From Leishmania mexicana MHOM/GT/2001/U1103 (taxonomy: Eukaryota > Euglenozoa > Kinetoplastea > Trypanosomatida > Trypanosomatidae): DNA of 64,000 nucleotides. Numbering within the stretch: position 1 is the stretch's first letter; every line of letters starts with the position of its first letter. The position numbers and the translations under genes are program-made. The notes beneath the pieces are model-generated. The model did no database searches. It worked only from the letters and a program-made list of their open reading frames with translations, and was not told the DNA's origin. The stretch lies in NCBI RefSeq assembly GCF_000234665.1, contig NC_018336.1:661069-725068 (forward strand), given 5' to 3'. Of the stretch, positions 10,913-20,120 are shown in pieces.

Positions 10913-12139
10913 ATGAGCACCGGCAAGATTCTTTTGTCCACCAAGAAGCAGAAATATGCGGTGGTGGCGTCGAACAACAAGACGCTACTGTCCCGCGATG
11001 ATCTCCGCTCTATCGACCGCTTTGTGGACAAGCGAGTCGTCACGGCGACCTACGCTAATGGCACGCAGCCGCCACCTTCGCACGGGATTCCGGCCCTGCC
11101 CTTTGAGAAGGTGAGCGAGAACTGCGACAGCGTTCTGCTGCTGTCAGTGAGTGCAATCGACGAGCGCGAGAGCGCGTTAGATGTGCCGCTGCGGTTTATG
11201 GCTCCGGAGGAGTATCATGCCCCAGGCCTGGAGGAACCACCGACGCGACTGCCACTCGCACGGCGTATCGTGGCCCTCCTGCAAGGGGTTACTAGTTCGA
11301 TGGTCTCGTGGCGTTACACACCGCCGGTGGCGAAGGATTACACGGTGACGGAGATTCAGATCACGAAGGACGCGGAGGCCCGCGCACATTCCTCGCTTCG
11401 TGCCGGCAACAAGAGCAAGGCGGCACACCTCTTTTGTGTATCCGGGTGCTTCCACTACAACTACGGCAACATGGAATGGGCGGTGAGGTGTTTCAAGAAG
11501 GCGCTTAGCTTAGCAGAGGAGCTGGGGGATATTCGGTGCCTTGCGTTCTGCCACAACATCTTAGGCGTCTGCTTCTACCGCTTGGGAGAGTACAAGATGT
11601 CACTTGTGCATCACAAGAAGCAGGAGGCACTTGGCGGCAGCTACGCTCGCGCCGTGGCAGAGATGAACATGGGGGTGAGCTACGCCGCCCTCAGCGAGCT
11701 CGAGTTTGCCCAGCAGGCGTTCGAGGACGCACTGCTGAATGCTCGGGAAACGGACGACTCGATGCTGCTCACTATCGCACTCGGGAACGTAGGGCTCGTA
11801 TCGCTGCGTATTGGCGATATGCGCGCCGCGCAGCTGCACCTGGAGCAGTGCCTGGAGCAGTGTAGCATAGCAGGTGACAAGAGCGGTGCCTCCTTGTGTC
11901 TGCTCCTCCTCGGCGAGGTGTACTCGCTCATCCACGACCACCAGCACGCGCTGTTCTACTACAAGCACGCCTACCGCCTTGGCGGCGAGGCCAACAACCC
12001 GGATGTGGTGAGTATGGCTCGCGTCAGTATAGGCATCGCACAAGGCAACTTGGAAATCCGCGACTCCGTGCTGAGAGAGGCAGCCTTGATGGGAAAGACG
12101 AACAGCGTGCAGAGCATTGTGAGTCAGCTACCTCAGTAG
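10913..12139 (+). CDS. Tetratricopeptide-repeat protein
   Basis: A 408-aa protein. The start is the first ATG in the frame; upstream codons are pyrimidine-derived UTR. The N-terminal ~160 residues are non-repetitive. From about 165 to 390 there are at least five TPR-like helical pairs, with the pattern small residue at position 8, Ala at 20 and Pro or acidic at the turn (for example LGVCFYRLGEYKMSL and LGNVGLVSLRIGDMRAA). The spacing and repeated leucines recall TTC29/LGN-like proteins, which suggests a scaffold, perhaps flagellar, but nothing decides this. No signal peptide or membrane segment is seen. Confidence 0.8.
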   Translation: MSTGKILLSTKKQKYAVVASNNKTLLSRDDLRSIDRFVDKRVVTATYANGTQPPPSHGIPALPFEKVSENCDSVLLLSVSAIDERESALDVPLRFMAPEEYHAPGLEEPPTRLPLARRIVALLQGVTSSMVSWRYTPPVAKDYTVTEIQITKDAEARAHSSLRAGNKSKAAHLFCVSGCFHYNYGNMEWAVRCFKKALSLAEELGDIRCLAFCHNILGVCFYRLGEYKMSLVHHKKQEALGGSYARAVAEMNMGVSYAALSELEFAQQAFEDALLNARETDDSMLLTIALGNVGLVSLRIGDMRAAQLHLEQCLEQCSIAGDKSGASLCLLLLGEVYSLIHDHQHALFYYKHAYRLGGEANNPDVVSMARVSIGIAQGNLEIRDSVLREAALMGKTNSVQSIVSQLPQ

Positions 12140-13324
12140 AGGCGATGCGGGCCGGGAAAGGGAGGGAAAGGGTGGACACGAGGGGCGCTTCGAAGCGAAA
12201 CGCGAAAAGGGTTAGGCCTACTAGCCCACCTCACCGATACCCTCCTCGCCATCATCCGCGTGGTTTTCTCTGTCCGGTGCAGGGAAGACATTGTCAAGCG
12301 TGGACGGCTGACCACCCCACGGCAAAAAAGAAAGATGGGGGATGTGAAGCGTTGCTGCTCCTCTGCTCTCCTCGCCCTTCGCTTCCCCTCTCTCTGTGCT
12401 CTTGTGGTGAGTGTGGTGTGGCGCCTCTCCTTTTCGCCCTCGGCTACACGTACGCGTGTGCGCCCATCTGGCGCATCAGCCCTTTTGTTGTTCTTTCTTT
12501 CTCTGCTTGGCATGTGCGTTGTAGCGGATTGCGTTACACTGACAGGACGCTGCGGTTGGCTGCTCTGCGCTACCTGTGTTGAACAGCTTGAATTCATGTA
12601 TATTTTTCCTCGGGAGCTGGCGGGCGGGGGGTGGCGCAAGAGTCCGTGTGTGCGTGCGAGTACGCCGTACTGTGACGGAGGGGATCGCCATGTGTCTGTC
12701 CTCTCCTCTTTTACCGCTGTGCGCATTGGGTGGAGGCCTCTGCGCATCCGCCATTTCTCTGTGACGTGTTGGTACGCAATATGTTCTACTGATTACTGTT
12801 CCTCCGACCCTTTTATTTGTGAGCCCGATGCACCTGGGTATGCACCCTCTCTCCACCCCGTCGCTGAGACGACACACTTGTGCCTCTGATGATGGGGAAC
12901 AGCATGGTCGGCTCATCTCCTGATCAGAATGCTCTCCGCGCACCGTTGTAGAAGAGCGGCGAAGGTGAAGTGGCGGGGAGGCGATGTCTGTTCTTACTTT
13001 CGAGCAGCACCGCAACAGATGGCACAGCGCCGCCGCCGCCTCCGCCGTCCACGTCTGCTGCTGCGTCCTCGATTGTTTTTCATTGGTCTCAACGGAAAGC
13101 GATACTCCACATGACGAACGCGTGTGCGTGCGCGCTTGTGTGTGCCGCTGGTTGCCTTGACACGTTGCTGCGCTTCTCCTTTCCGCTGTCATCCACGTCT
13201 CCCTCTCGTCTCTCGTCTCCCTTCTCGATCGCGCTTCACACCCCACCGTCGCCGAGTCTCCGAAAGAGCTACAGTTTTGTACAGTTGCTTCACAGAGTCT
13301 GTCAGACAGTAGCGCCGGTACGAT
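12140..13324. other. Intergenic region
   Basis: This is the 3'UTR of the TPR gene plus the 5' region of the next gene. Open frames on both strands, including one antisense frame of over 300 codons, are low-complexity and have no recognisable domain. A pyrimidine-rich stretch at about 13,175-13,260 is the likely trans-splicing signal for the downstream gene. Confidence 0.5.
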
Positions 13325-16006
13325 ATGGGAACCCCGAGGCTGACTGCGCTCATCTCTCGCTGCCGCAAGCCGATCTTCACGGCAGCGGAAGATGTCGCTC
13401 TGACTTCGGCAGCGCTGCTGAACCTTACACTCTACCTGGACGCCCGCGAGACACGAGAGTGCCTTGTGCCACTGAAAAAGTTTGCGCGGCATAGCCCTGA
13501 GACTTTACAGGCAGCATTGGACAGCACCGATGTGAGCCCAGAGGTGGCCGACGATGGACGGCGTTTTGCTGCTGTTTCGCGCGTTATCCCAACATCCAAG
13601 TCTGCAGTGGCGACGGTGCTGTGGTCACGAGTCGTCAGCACCACCACCCGCGCCTTGGAGACCGGTGTGTGGACCCCGTCCGACCTGCGGGTGATAATAA
13701 ATCACATTCGCCGGTTCAGCGCATACGACGCGGCCTTTGTGGAGTGTGCCGCTCGCTATGCCGGTGCGGGTATTCCGTGTGCCAGCGCCGATGACCTACC
13801 GGCGCTTGTGTCGATCGTGACGTCCCTACCTGAGCTAGTAGCGCACCCGACGAGGCTGCTGGACGCTGCTGGGGATCGAGCTGCGGTCCTCGCAGGGTCT
13901 CTTACCCCTGGCGCGGTTGGGCACATCTGCGGTCAATTGAATCGCAACCTTTGCACCAACACAAATGCCGTGATTGCGTTTCAGGAGGAAGCCGGCCGGT
14001 GCGCGGAGATGGGCGATACTTTCACGGCTGTGCAGCTGATGTGTTTCGTGGCACGGCACAAGCCTGCACTTATCAGCGGGGAGGCGGTGGTGTGGCTGAT
14101 GGAGCGTATCACTGGCGAAGAACTGGACGTGAGGTCGCTAGAAAACTTGTGCAGCGCTGTGGTGCACTTGCCGTTTCCAGTGCGCACTGCGCTTCGGCAG
14201 GAGCTGATGGAGTTTGTGGAATTCTTGTCCTTGCAGGCCCGCGAGCTGCTGCAGCAGGTCCCTGCGGCACAGGCCGGGCTGAGCGGGTGCCACGACGCTG
14301 ATGCAATTCAGTACTTTGTATCGCATGTCTTGGAGCTGAGCGTGATGCTTCGCACCTACCCGGATCTGCAGTGGCCGCCCGAGTTTCTCGCTGCTGCGGA
14401 CGCGTGCGCCGCCAGTGTGGAGCCGCTGCAGGAGGCGCTTCTATCTGCGGAGAGCTCGCCGGTGGGGCTTATGGTGCGGCTGTTAGAGGCACCAACAGAT
14501 GAGTGCAAGCGGGTGGGCCTGGGAATGCTGCGCGAGGCGGCGAACCAGTGCCAGTCCTTTGCGACCCTTCAAACATTTCGATTTCTTCTTCTTATGGGCG
14601 ACCACGGCCTGCAGGACGTGGGCACTTCCCGCTACTTGCGCGACCAGTTTGCGAAAACGGCTGCGGATGTGCCGCCTGTGCAGTTGAGCGTGGCGCTGCG
14701 CTGCCTCGGCGTTGCGACGGCTGGTGCGGCAGCGCAGGGTACCAGCGGCGCAGACGAGCCCCGCACCACCGTAGAGGGCGCCGCGAGCGATGCCGACGTT
14801 GACGATGAGCTGGAGCGCGAACGTCTCGGTGCCTTTCTGCAGTTCTGCGTGGAGTTGTCGCGCAAGCACCTCTCTCAAGGCGCGCCACTAAGCTGTGTGC
14901 TGGCTACGACAGAAAACTTGCATCGCCTCGGCTGTCGCGACACAGCCTTTTTCGCCGATGTGGCGGCGTACATCGCAGCCAAGCGCACAGCTGCACCGGC
15001 TGAGAAGGAAAGCGCCGACACTGCCACGGCGGTGTGCGCCGCTCTTGGCGAGGACTTGCTGAGGGAGTACCCTGAGGTGCGCGAGTTCTTGCTGGACGTG
15101 GCGCAGCGCGGTGTGAGGGGGGAGTCCGCCATGCCGCCGACCCAGTGGATGAACCTGCACGACCCCTCGAATGCTCTCACCTCCCTGACGGAGCAACAGC
15201 AGGAGAGCTGGGACATTGTGGAGGAGATGGTGCGCACCCGCTCGGACGACGTGGATGCGCTTGTTCGGCTGGCGGAGAAGTACATGGAGCTGCTACCGTT
15301 CGCGCGCCCCGATGACCACAAGTACTTTTTTGGCGTGTGCGAGGAAAAGGTGCTCAAGCAGGATAAGCTGCTGAAGAAGTGCCTGGACACGATTGTTGAC
15401 AGCGGTGTCGTGAACCGTCTGTCCGCGCAGACGATTGCGTCGATCTTGCATAGCCTCGCTGCGATCCGATTCGAGTACTTTGCATCCGTGAAGTGCTTCA
15501 TGTCAAGCATCAGTGATGAGCAGTGGCTTTTGATGGAGGCTGCGCCGCTAGTGCAGATCCTCACCGGCATGGATAAGCTCTCTCTCCGCACACCGGCGGT
15601 TCTGCGCCGCATTGGTGGACGTCTGATGGAGGTCTGCCGCTTCCTGACACCGTTGGACACTGCGCAGGCGATTCATGCACTGCAGGCGCTGGGCCACAAC
15701 GATGCCGTGCTGCTGGGAAAGCTTGCCGCCCACGCCGCGGCGTTGGCGCGACGATTCGACGAGGCCAGCATGGCAGTGCTCTTCAGCACACCCTCAATCC
15801 ACAGACTGATGAGCACGCCTGAAGTGGCGCGACCTCTTCTCCTACAAGCAAGTGCGAAGATCCAGTCGCAACACCGGCGTGAGAAGATATCGGCGTGGGT
15901 GCGCCGCTCTGGCTTGCCGCGCGAGTTAATCGATGAAAGTACGAGGCGCCTTCAGGTGACGAGCGGGGATGCCAGGCCCTCGGAAGCTCGTCTTCGTCTC
16001 ACCTAA
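13325..16006 (+). CDS. Large helical-repeat protein, candidate mitochondrial RNA-editing complex subunit (MRB1860-like)
   Basis: An 893-aa protein of mostly alternating amphipathic helices, like an ARM/HEAT or PPR-like repeat fold, with no catalytic motif. The N-terminus has spaced basic residues (Arg6, Arg12, Arg14, Lys15) in a Ser/Thr/Ala context, compatible with mitochondrial import. From memory, the T. brucei gene close to ISWI on chromosome 2 includes the guide-RNA-binding-complex protein MRB1860 (RESC9), so this gene, near ISWI and without known domains, is a candidate ortholog. That link is positional inference, not a sequence match I can prove. It could equally be another trypanosomatid-specific repeat protein. 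The coding region itself is firm: a long uninterrupted frame with GC-rich third positions. Confidence 0.85.
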   Translation: MGTPRLTALISRCRKPIFTAAEDVALTSAALLNLTLYLDARETRECLVPLKKFARHSPETLQAALDSTDVSPEVADDGRRFAAVSRVIPTSKSAVATVLWSRVVSTTTRALETGVWTPSDLRVIINHIRRFSAYDAAFVECAARYAGAGIPCASADDLPALVSIVTSLPELVAHPTRLLDAAGDRAAVLAGSLTPGAVGHICGQLNRNLCTNTNAVIAFQEEAGRCAEMGDTFTAVQLMCFVARHKPALISGEAVVWLMERITGEELDVRSLENLCSAVVHLPFPVRTALRQELMEFVEFLSLQARELLQQVPAAQAGLSGCHDADAIQYFVSHVLELSVMLRTYPDLQWPPEFLAAADACAASVEPLQEALLSAESSPVGLMVRLLEAPTDECKRVGLGMLREAANQCQSFATLQTFRFLLLMGDHGLQDVGTSRYLRDQFAKTAADVPPVQLSVALRCLGVATAGAAAQGTSGADEPRTTVEGAASDADVDDELERERLGAFLQFCVELSRKHLSQGAPLSCVLATTENLHRLGCRDTAFFADVAAYIAAKRTAAPAEKESADTATAVCAALGEDLLREYPEVREFLLDVAQRGVRGESAMPPTQWMNLHDPSNALTSLTEQQQESWDIVEEMVRTRSDDVDALVRLAEKYMELLPFARPDDHKYFFGVCEEKVLKQDKLLKKCLDTIVDSGVVNRLSAQTIASILHSLAAIRFEYFASVKCFMSSISDEQWLLMEAAPLVQILTGMDKLSLRTPAVLRRIGGRLMEVCRFLTPLDTAQAIHALQALGHNDAVLLGKLAAHAAALARRFDEASMAVLFSTPSIHRLMSTPEVARPLLLQASAKIQSQHRREKISAWVRRSGLPRELIDESTRRLQVTSGDARPSEARLRLT

Positions 16007-16611
16007 GGAGGGTGGAGCTATGTAGGCTGATTCACAGGACACGCACACACAGACACACCTATACGCGTACTTGGCGGTTCGGCTTTCGCCGTAGCGCCGC
16101 GCTAGAGCCAGTGCAGGTCTGCCTTTCGAGGACTGCTGCACTCTTGGGGCATGGCTGTCGCACTTCACATGCCACAGGTGCACGCCTGAGGCGGTCTGCG
16201 CGAGGAGGGGGGGGGCACACTTCGCCTTGCCGACGCTTTCCCTTCCCTCTCACCCTGTCTCGCTGCGCTCTTCACCATCCATTGAAAAAGGGTGTGGCGT
16301 GCGAGCTGTGCCTGCGACTGCACCGCCGTACTGAACACTGCTCTGCCTCCCCCCCCTTCGCTGCCTGCCCGCACAAAACGTGTTGATCTGACGCATTTGA
16401 GCGCGTACCCCCCCCCCCCCCACACACACACACAGGATCGCATCCTGCCGACCCCGACACGCATAGACAAGACCCCCATACGCAGCGAAATAAACGCACA
16501 TGATAGAGAACGTGCATGGCCGAAACTAGGGCAGCCGTAGACACACACACACACGCACCTGCTAACATTTTTATTTTCGATTTGCACTCGCCCCCCTCCC
16601 CCTTAGCGAAA
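16007..16611. other. Intergenic region before MIF1
   Basis: No gene is seen. It contains (CA)n tracts, a poly-C run near 16,409-16,420, and a C/T-rich tract ending in TTAG at about 16,603-16,606, immediately before the MIF1 ATG. Confidence 0.5.
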
Positions 16612-16953
16612 ATGCCGGTCATTCAAACGTTTGTCTCGACTCCGCTTGACTACCACAAGCGCGAAAACCTTGCGCAGGTGTACCGGGCGGTCACCCGTGA
16701 TGTACTCGGCAAACCAGAGGATCTCGTGATGATGACGTTTCACGACAACACACCTATGCATTTCTTCGGTTCGACCGATCCAGTCGCGTACGTTAGAGTA
16801 GAGGCGCTGGGCGGGTACGGCCCTTCGGAGCCGGAGAAAGTGACGTCCATCGTTACAGCGGCTATCACGAAAGAGTGCGGCATCTTGGCTGACCGTATAT
16901 TTGTGCTCTACTTCTCGCCTCTGCACTGCGGCTGGAATGGCACAAACTTCTAA
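16612..16953 (+). CDS. MIF1: Macrophage migration inhibitory factor-like tautomerase 1
   Basis: A 113-aa MIF/D-dopachrome tautomerase superfamily protein. The start is fixed by MPVIQT: the initiator Met is removed and Pro2 becomes the catalytic N-terminal proline. Other family positions are the LGKPEDLV segment, which carries the active-site-region Lys, and the C-terminal GWNGTNF. The Cys-x-x-Cys redox motif of mammalian MIF is absent, as known for Leishmania MIFs. In the family, Leishmania MIFs are trimeric, have weak tautomerase activity and act on host macrophage signalling. No signal peptide is present, in keeping with non-classical export. A longer frame upstream is open but lies in the UTR. 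Confidence 0.95.
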   Translation: MPVIQTFVSTPLDYHKRENLAQVYRAVTRDVLGKPEDLVMMTFHDNTPMHFFGSTDPVAYVRVEALGGYGPSEPEKVTSIVTAAITKECGILADRIFVLYFSPLHCGWNGTNF

Positions 16954-17363
16954 GCCATCACGGCTACTTCTACCCATGTTGGGATGCTACACTGCAAGTC
17001 TTCTAGTGCAAGCAAACAACGAGATTCAAGTACACACGGTGACGCGGTTGCCATCCACATGCGCTATGATGCGGCATTTCCCTGAGTCGTGCCAGGGTCA
17101 CACAAGCCTCGTTTTTTCTTGTGAGGTGCATCTTTCCCTCCACGCTTCTGTCATCTCCACGCCACTTCTTACCTGAGAGAGTGACGTATGCCAAACAGAG
17201 AGAGAATCTGCCTAACATATGACGCTCCCCTGCTGCGGCGCCAGCGTGCCCGAACCTTCCTCTGCGCCTACGCCCCTCCTCCTTCCGCTCGGTACGAAAG
17301 CAGCAGCTTCATAACCACAGTTACACACACACACACCAGCACGTCTTTCACCTTTCTGAGAAA
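16954..17363. other. MIF1-MIF2 intergenic region
   Basis: This 410 bp spacer holds no gene. A CA-repeat tract followed by CTTTCACCTTTCTGAG lies just before the MIF2 ATG, a plausible spliced-leader acceptor. Confidence 0.5.
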
Positions 17364-17705
17364 ATGCCGTTTGTGCAGACGATTGTCTCGGTCTCGCTGG
17401 ACGACCAGAAGCGCGCCAACCTTTCGACAGCGTACCGCATGATCTGCCGCGAGGAACTCGGCAAACCCGAGGACTTCGTGATGACTGCGTTCAGTGATGC
17501 CACCCCGATAACTTTCCAAGGCTCCACGGCCCCTGCTGCTTACGTACGCGTCGAGTCCTGGGGCGAATACCCGCCCTCGAAGCCCAAGATGATGACGCCG
17601 AGGATCGCCGCGGCCATCACGAAGGAGTGCGGCATCCCGGCTGAGCGTATCTACGTGTTCTACTACAGCACGAAGCACTGCGGCTGGAACGGCACTAACT
17701 TTTGA
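17364..17705 (+). CDS. MIF2: Macrophage migration inhibitory factor-like tautomerase 2
   Basis: A 113-aa tandem paralog of the preceding gene, of identical length, with the catalytic Pro2 (MPFVQT), the LGKPEDFV segment and the same nine-residue C-terminus. The two have diverged across the middle, so the duplication is not recent. The CxxC motif is again absent. It is the last gene of the first plus-strand block, 429 bp from the convergent strand switch, so any readthrough antisense transcription would reach it first. Expression may be stage-specific, as reported for Leishmania MIFs, but nothing in the sequence shows this. Confidence 0.95.
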   Translation: MPFVQTIVSVSLDDQKRANLSTAYRMICREELGKPEDFVMTAFSDATPITFQGSTAPAAYVRVESWGEYPPSKPKMMTPRIAAAITKECGIPAERIYVFYYSTKHCGWNGTNF

Positions 17706-18134
17706 GCGGGCCCCGTGCCGTGGGCCGGCTGCCCGGGAAGGGGCGACGCCAGGCTTCCCTACGTATTTCTTTTCCAACCCAGAGTTTAGCAAACAAAAAA
17801 AAAACAGCTCCTTTGCGCCTCTTATCCGAGGCGCCAAAACGAAGGAAAGGGGTGGTCGCGCAGGGGTAGCTCACCGCGTATTGGGCAGGTGCGTTTTCGG
17901 TGCCCCGTTCCTTTTTCCACTTTCTCCTATCCTCCGTTTGCTTCGCGCCTGGGGGCCGTGGGGGCTTTGTTTTCCCCTGGGCTGGGTGCAGTTGGAGAGG
18001 GGGCCGTCCCTGCTTCCCGGGGGTGTCTGGCGGGCTGTCTAGGGGGGCCGGGGTGGCGCGCCGCCAGGGCGTGGGGCACAGGGGCCGGCCCAGCGTTTTT
18101 TCGACCGCGGGGGAAGCGCCGGCCGGCCGCCCCC
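17706..18134. promoter_or_regulatory. Convergent strand-switch region with G-rich island
   Basis: Plus-strand genes end at 17,705 and minus-strand genes end at 18,135, so two transcription units meet here. About 17,950-18,090 is extremely GC-rich with repeated runs of four or more G on the plus strand (for example AGGGGGGCCGGGGTGG). Such regions in Leishmania are termination zones carrying base J, and the G-runs could form G-quadruplexes. Both strands are open by composition only; no tRNA is visible. Confidence 0.65.
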
Positions 18135-19232
18135 CTACCGAAGCGCCCTTCGGTTTTTTGGTGCCAGGAGCAGCGCCGCCGCCACCGCCGGGCTGGCTAA
18201 CATGGCGTTAATGTCCTTTGTCTTTCCACTCTTGGCTGCCGCGTGTGTCTCGACGCCGGCGGCGATAGTGGAGAGGTAAAGGTGCCCGTGGGACGGGAGC
18301 AGCACTGCAACAGATTCAAATGCGATCGCGAAGAGCCGGCACGCCACGCATGGGAGTCGCTCGCCGACAATAAGCGCTTTCTGGTCTGCCGTGGGAAGAA
18401 CCGGAGGGGCGGCGTGGGAGAGTACTTTGGTTTCTAAGTGCTCGAGCAGCTTCTTCTCCGCGTGGCAGCCCTTCTCCCCAGTCACCAGCACGAACTCACC
18501 AATCTGAAACACCCCTGCGACACCCCAGTCAGCGACGGCTGCCTGGAGACTCTCTGGCGTGAGCGTTTCGTTGTTCGTGGCAACGTAGCAGCGCCGTAGA
18601 GCGCCGCTGCCTCCATGGGACGATGAGGAGCGGGACGGCACGGCTGCCTTGTCGGCAAGAGCTATCGGCCCATCCTTCGGTATGAGCATCACCTGCACTT
18701 CGTCTGCATTGTGCAGGCTGTGATGACACTGGAGATAGTTGTGCAAGGGGTGGACAAGCGCGCGCACGAGGTTGGAAAGGTAGCGATCCAGCATGAAGGG
18801 CGAAGAGGAGCGATCGTGCGGCCTCCTCACTCGCTGGTACAGAGCTGGGTGCCGAGTAGTTTTGAGATCAGACGTCTTCATGGTGCCGTGTCGGAGGACG
18901 AGCTCGTTGATATTCGCAGTGCCCGCCAAGTCGTAGCGATCAAACGGCATGTCAGGCGTGCCTCTTCGAGAATGCACCTTTGTGTGCTGTGGTTCCCAGC
19001 CGTGCTTTGCAGCGCTCACACTCCACACAGCGCTCACGGCATCCCTGGTATCAGCTGCTTCACTTACTGGCGCCGTGCCACAGGGGCGTTTCTCAGTCAC
19101 TGCTGCCTTTCCGACGCTCTTCGCTGCAGAGCTTGAGTGTGCAGCCGTGGACTTATGCGGGTCTGGCTGGCTCTTCTTCGCGCGCACGCGTACCTCCTTA
19201 TGCTGCCGTGAAGTTGGTTTTCTTCGTATCAT
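18135..19232 (-). CDS. Deaminase-fold protein with HAE and PCxxC zinc motifs
   Basis: A 365-aa protein, counted from the ATG at 19,232. Residues 1-145 are basic and low-complexity. Residues ~150-330 fit the cytidine-deaminase fold: strand EVQVMLIP, strand RRCYVATNN, then GCHAEKKLL with HAE at 257-259, a helix, strand ALIVGE, then LPCVAC with PCxxC at 294-298, and a strand VAVLLP. H257, C295 and C298 would bind zinc and E259 would be the proton shuttle. The ATG at 19,391 is also in frame, but a pyrimidine tract (19,271-19,300) and AG (19,257-19,258) fall between the two. The superfamily includes nucleic-acid deaminases that entered eukaryotes from bacterial toxin systems, with kinetoplastid members described. 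The substrate (nucleotide, tRNA or mRNA) is unknown. Confidence 0.8.
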   Translation of the reverse strand: MIRRKPTSRQHKEVRVRAKKSQPDPHKSTAAHSSSAAKSVGKAAVTEKRPCGTAPVSEAADTRDAVSAVWSVSAAKHGWEPQHTKVHSRRGTPDMPFDRYDLAGTANINELVLRHGTMKTSDLKTTRHPALYQRVRRPHDRSSSPFMLDRYLSNLVRALVHPLHNYLQCHHSLHNADEVQVMLIPKDGPIALADKAAVPSRSSSSHGGSGALRRCYVATNNETLTPESLQAAVADWGVAGVFQIGEFVLVTGEKGCHAEKKLLEHLETKVLSHAAPPVLPTADQKALIVGERLPCVACRLFAIAFESVAVLLPSHGHLYLSTIAAGVETHAAAKSGKTKDINAMLASPAVAAALLLAPKNRRALR

Positions 19233-19255
19233 ACTTGGAAAGCCCACAAGGGCTC

Positions 19256-19300
19256 CCTTACGTTCGGCCGAAGATACAGGAAGGTATCGAAGAAAAGGGA
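19256..19300 (-). promoter_or_regulatory. Candidate spliced-leader acceptor for the deaminase-fold gene
   Basis: Read on the minus strand, a pyrimidine-rich stretch (19,300 to 19,271) is followed by the dinucleotide AG at 19,258-19,257, about 24 nt before the ATG at 19,232. It lies downstream of the other in-frame ATG (19,391), so if used it decides the start. Confidence 0.45.
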
Positions 19301-20120
19301 GTGACTGGCGGGTGTGGGTGGGTGGGTGGTAGACGATGACAGAGGTGGTGTGCGTTTCACAAGAGAGGTAAAGTGGGAGAAGGAGCCGCATACTTTCCGT
19401 GGGCGATGTGCGTGTCACATCGCGTGTATCGGTCGTGGCTCACGGCGACCGCCCCCTCCCCCTCCCCCGGGTCATACGATGAAGGCGGGGGGAGGAGAGG
19501 CTGATGCTGGGCAGAGGTGCCGACTCCCATGAAGCAGTTGTGACGTTCAGATGGAGCAGAAGTCGTTTTGCTCCTCTACTTGGTTGTTGTTATCCAGCGG
19601 AGCTGGGGCTGCATAGAGAGAGGGCGCAGGGAAGGGGGGCCCATCCCAGGAGGGCTCAAACGGCGAGTACGGGACTCAGACACGCACGTGGCGAAAAGTG
19701 AAACGCTCGATGGTCAAGGGATATGCACTCACGAGAAAGAGGCGGGCACAACCGACACAGAACAAGAAGTCAGCCTGCAAGGTAGATGGCGACAAGAGAC
19801 AGGAAGGCCATGCGCCCCCCATCGCCAAAAGTGCAACCAAACAACGGATGAGGGACAGACGAGCTGCCGAGGAGGATTGCGCGAACAAGTGTGAGAGCTG
19901 CGAGAGTCGCAAAAGGACAGGAGAGGGTGAGAAAAATAAAAGTGCAACAAGGAGCCTCGTGCGTACTGGGAGGAGACAGACAGCAAAGAGGTTGAAAGGG
20001 TAACACATGGACATCTCTGTGCGTGTATGTGTGGCGGGAGTGATGTGAAGCGCTTGCGTGTGCTTTTTTGCGTGTCTTGAGGGAGAAGAGCCCCGTTGGG
20101 GTCGATAAGCCCGCACACGC
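19301..20120. other. Intergenic region between deaminase gene and pseudogene
   Basis: No gene is supported. On the minus strand it is pyrimidine-rich, as expected for UTRs and trans-splicing signals. The open frames are short and have no domain. Confidence 0.5.

Noticed and set aside
12476..13492. 338-codon antisense open frame
   Set aside because: It overlaps the start of the plus-strand 893-aa gene and lies against the block's direction, with low-complexity content and no known domain.
17889..18211. Open frames in the GC-rich convergent interval
   Set aside because: Gly/Pro/Arg-rich products from G-runs, overlapping in several frames; not protein-like.
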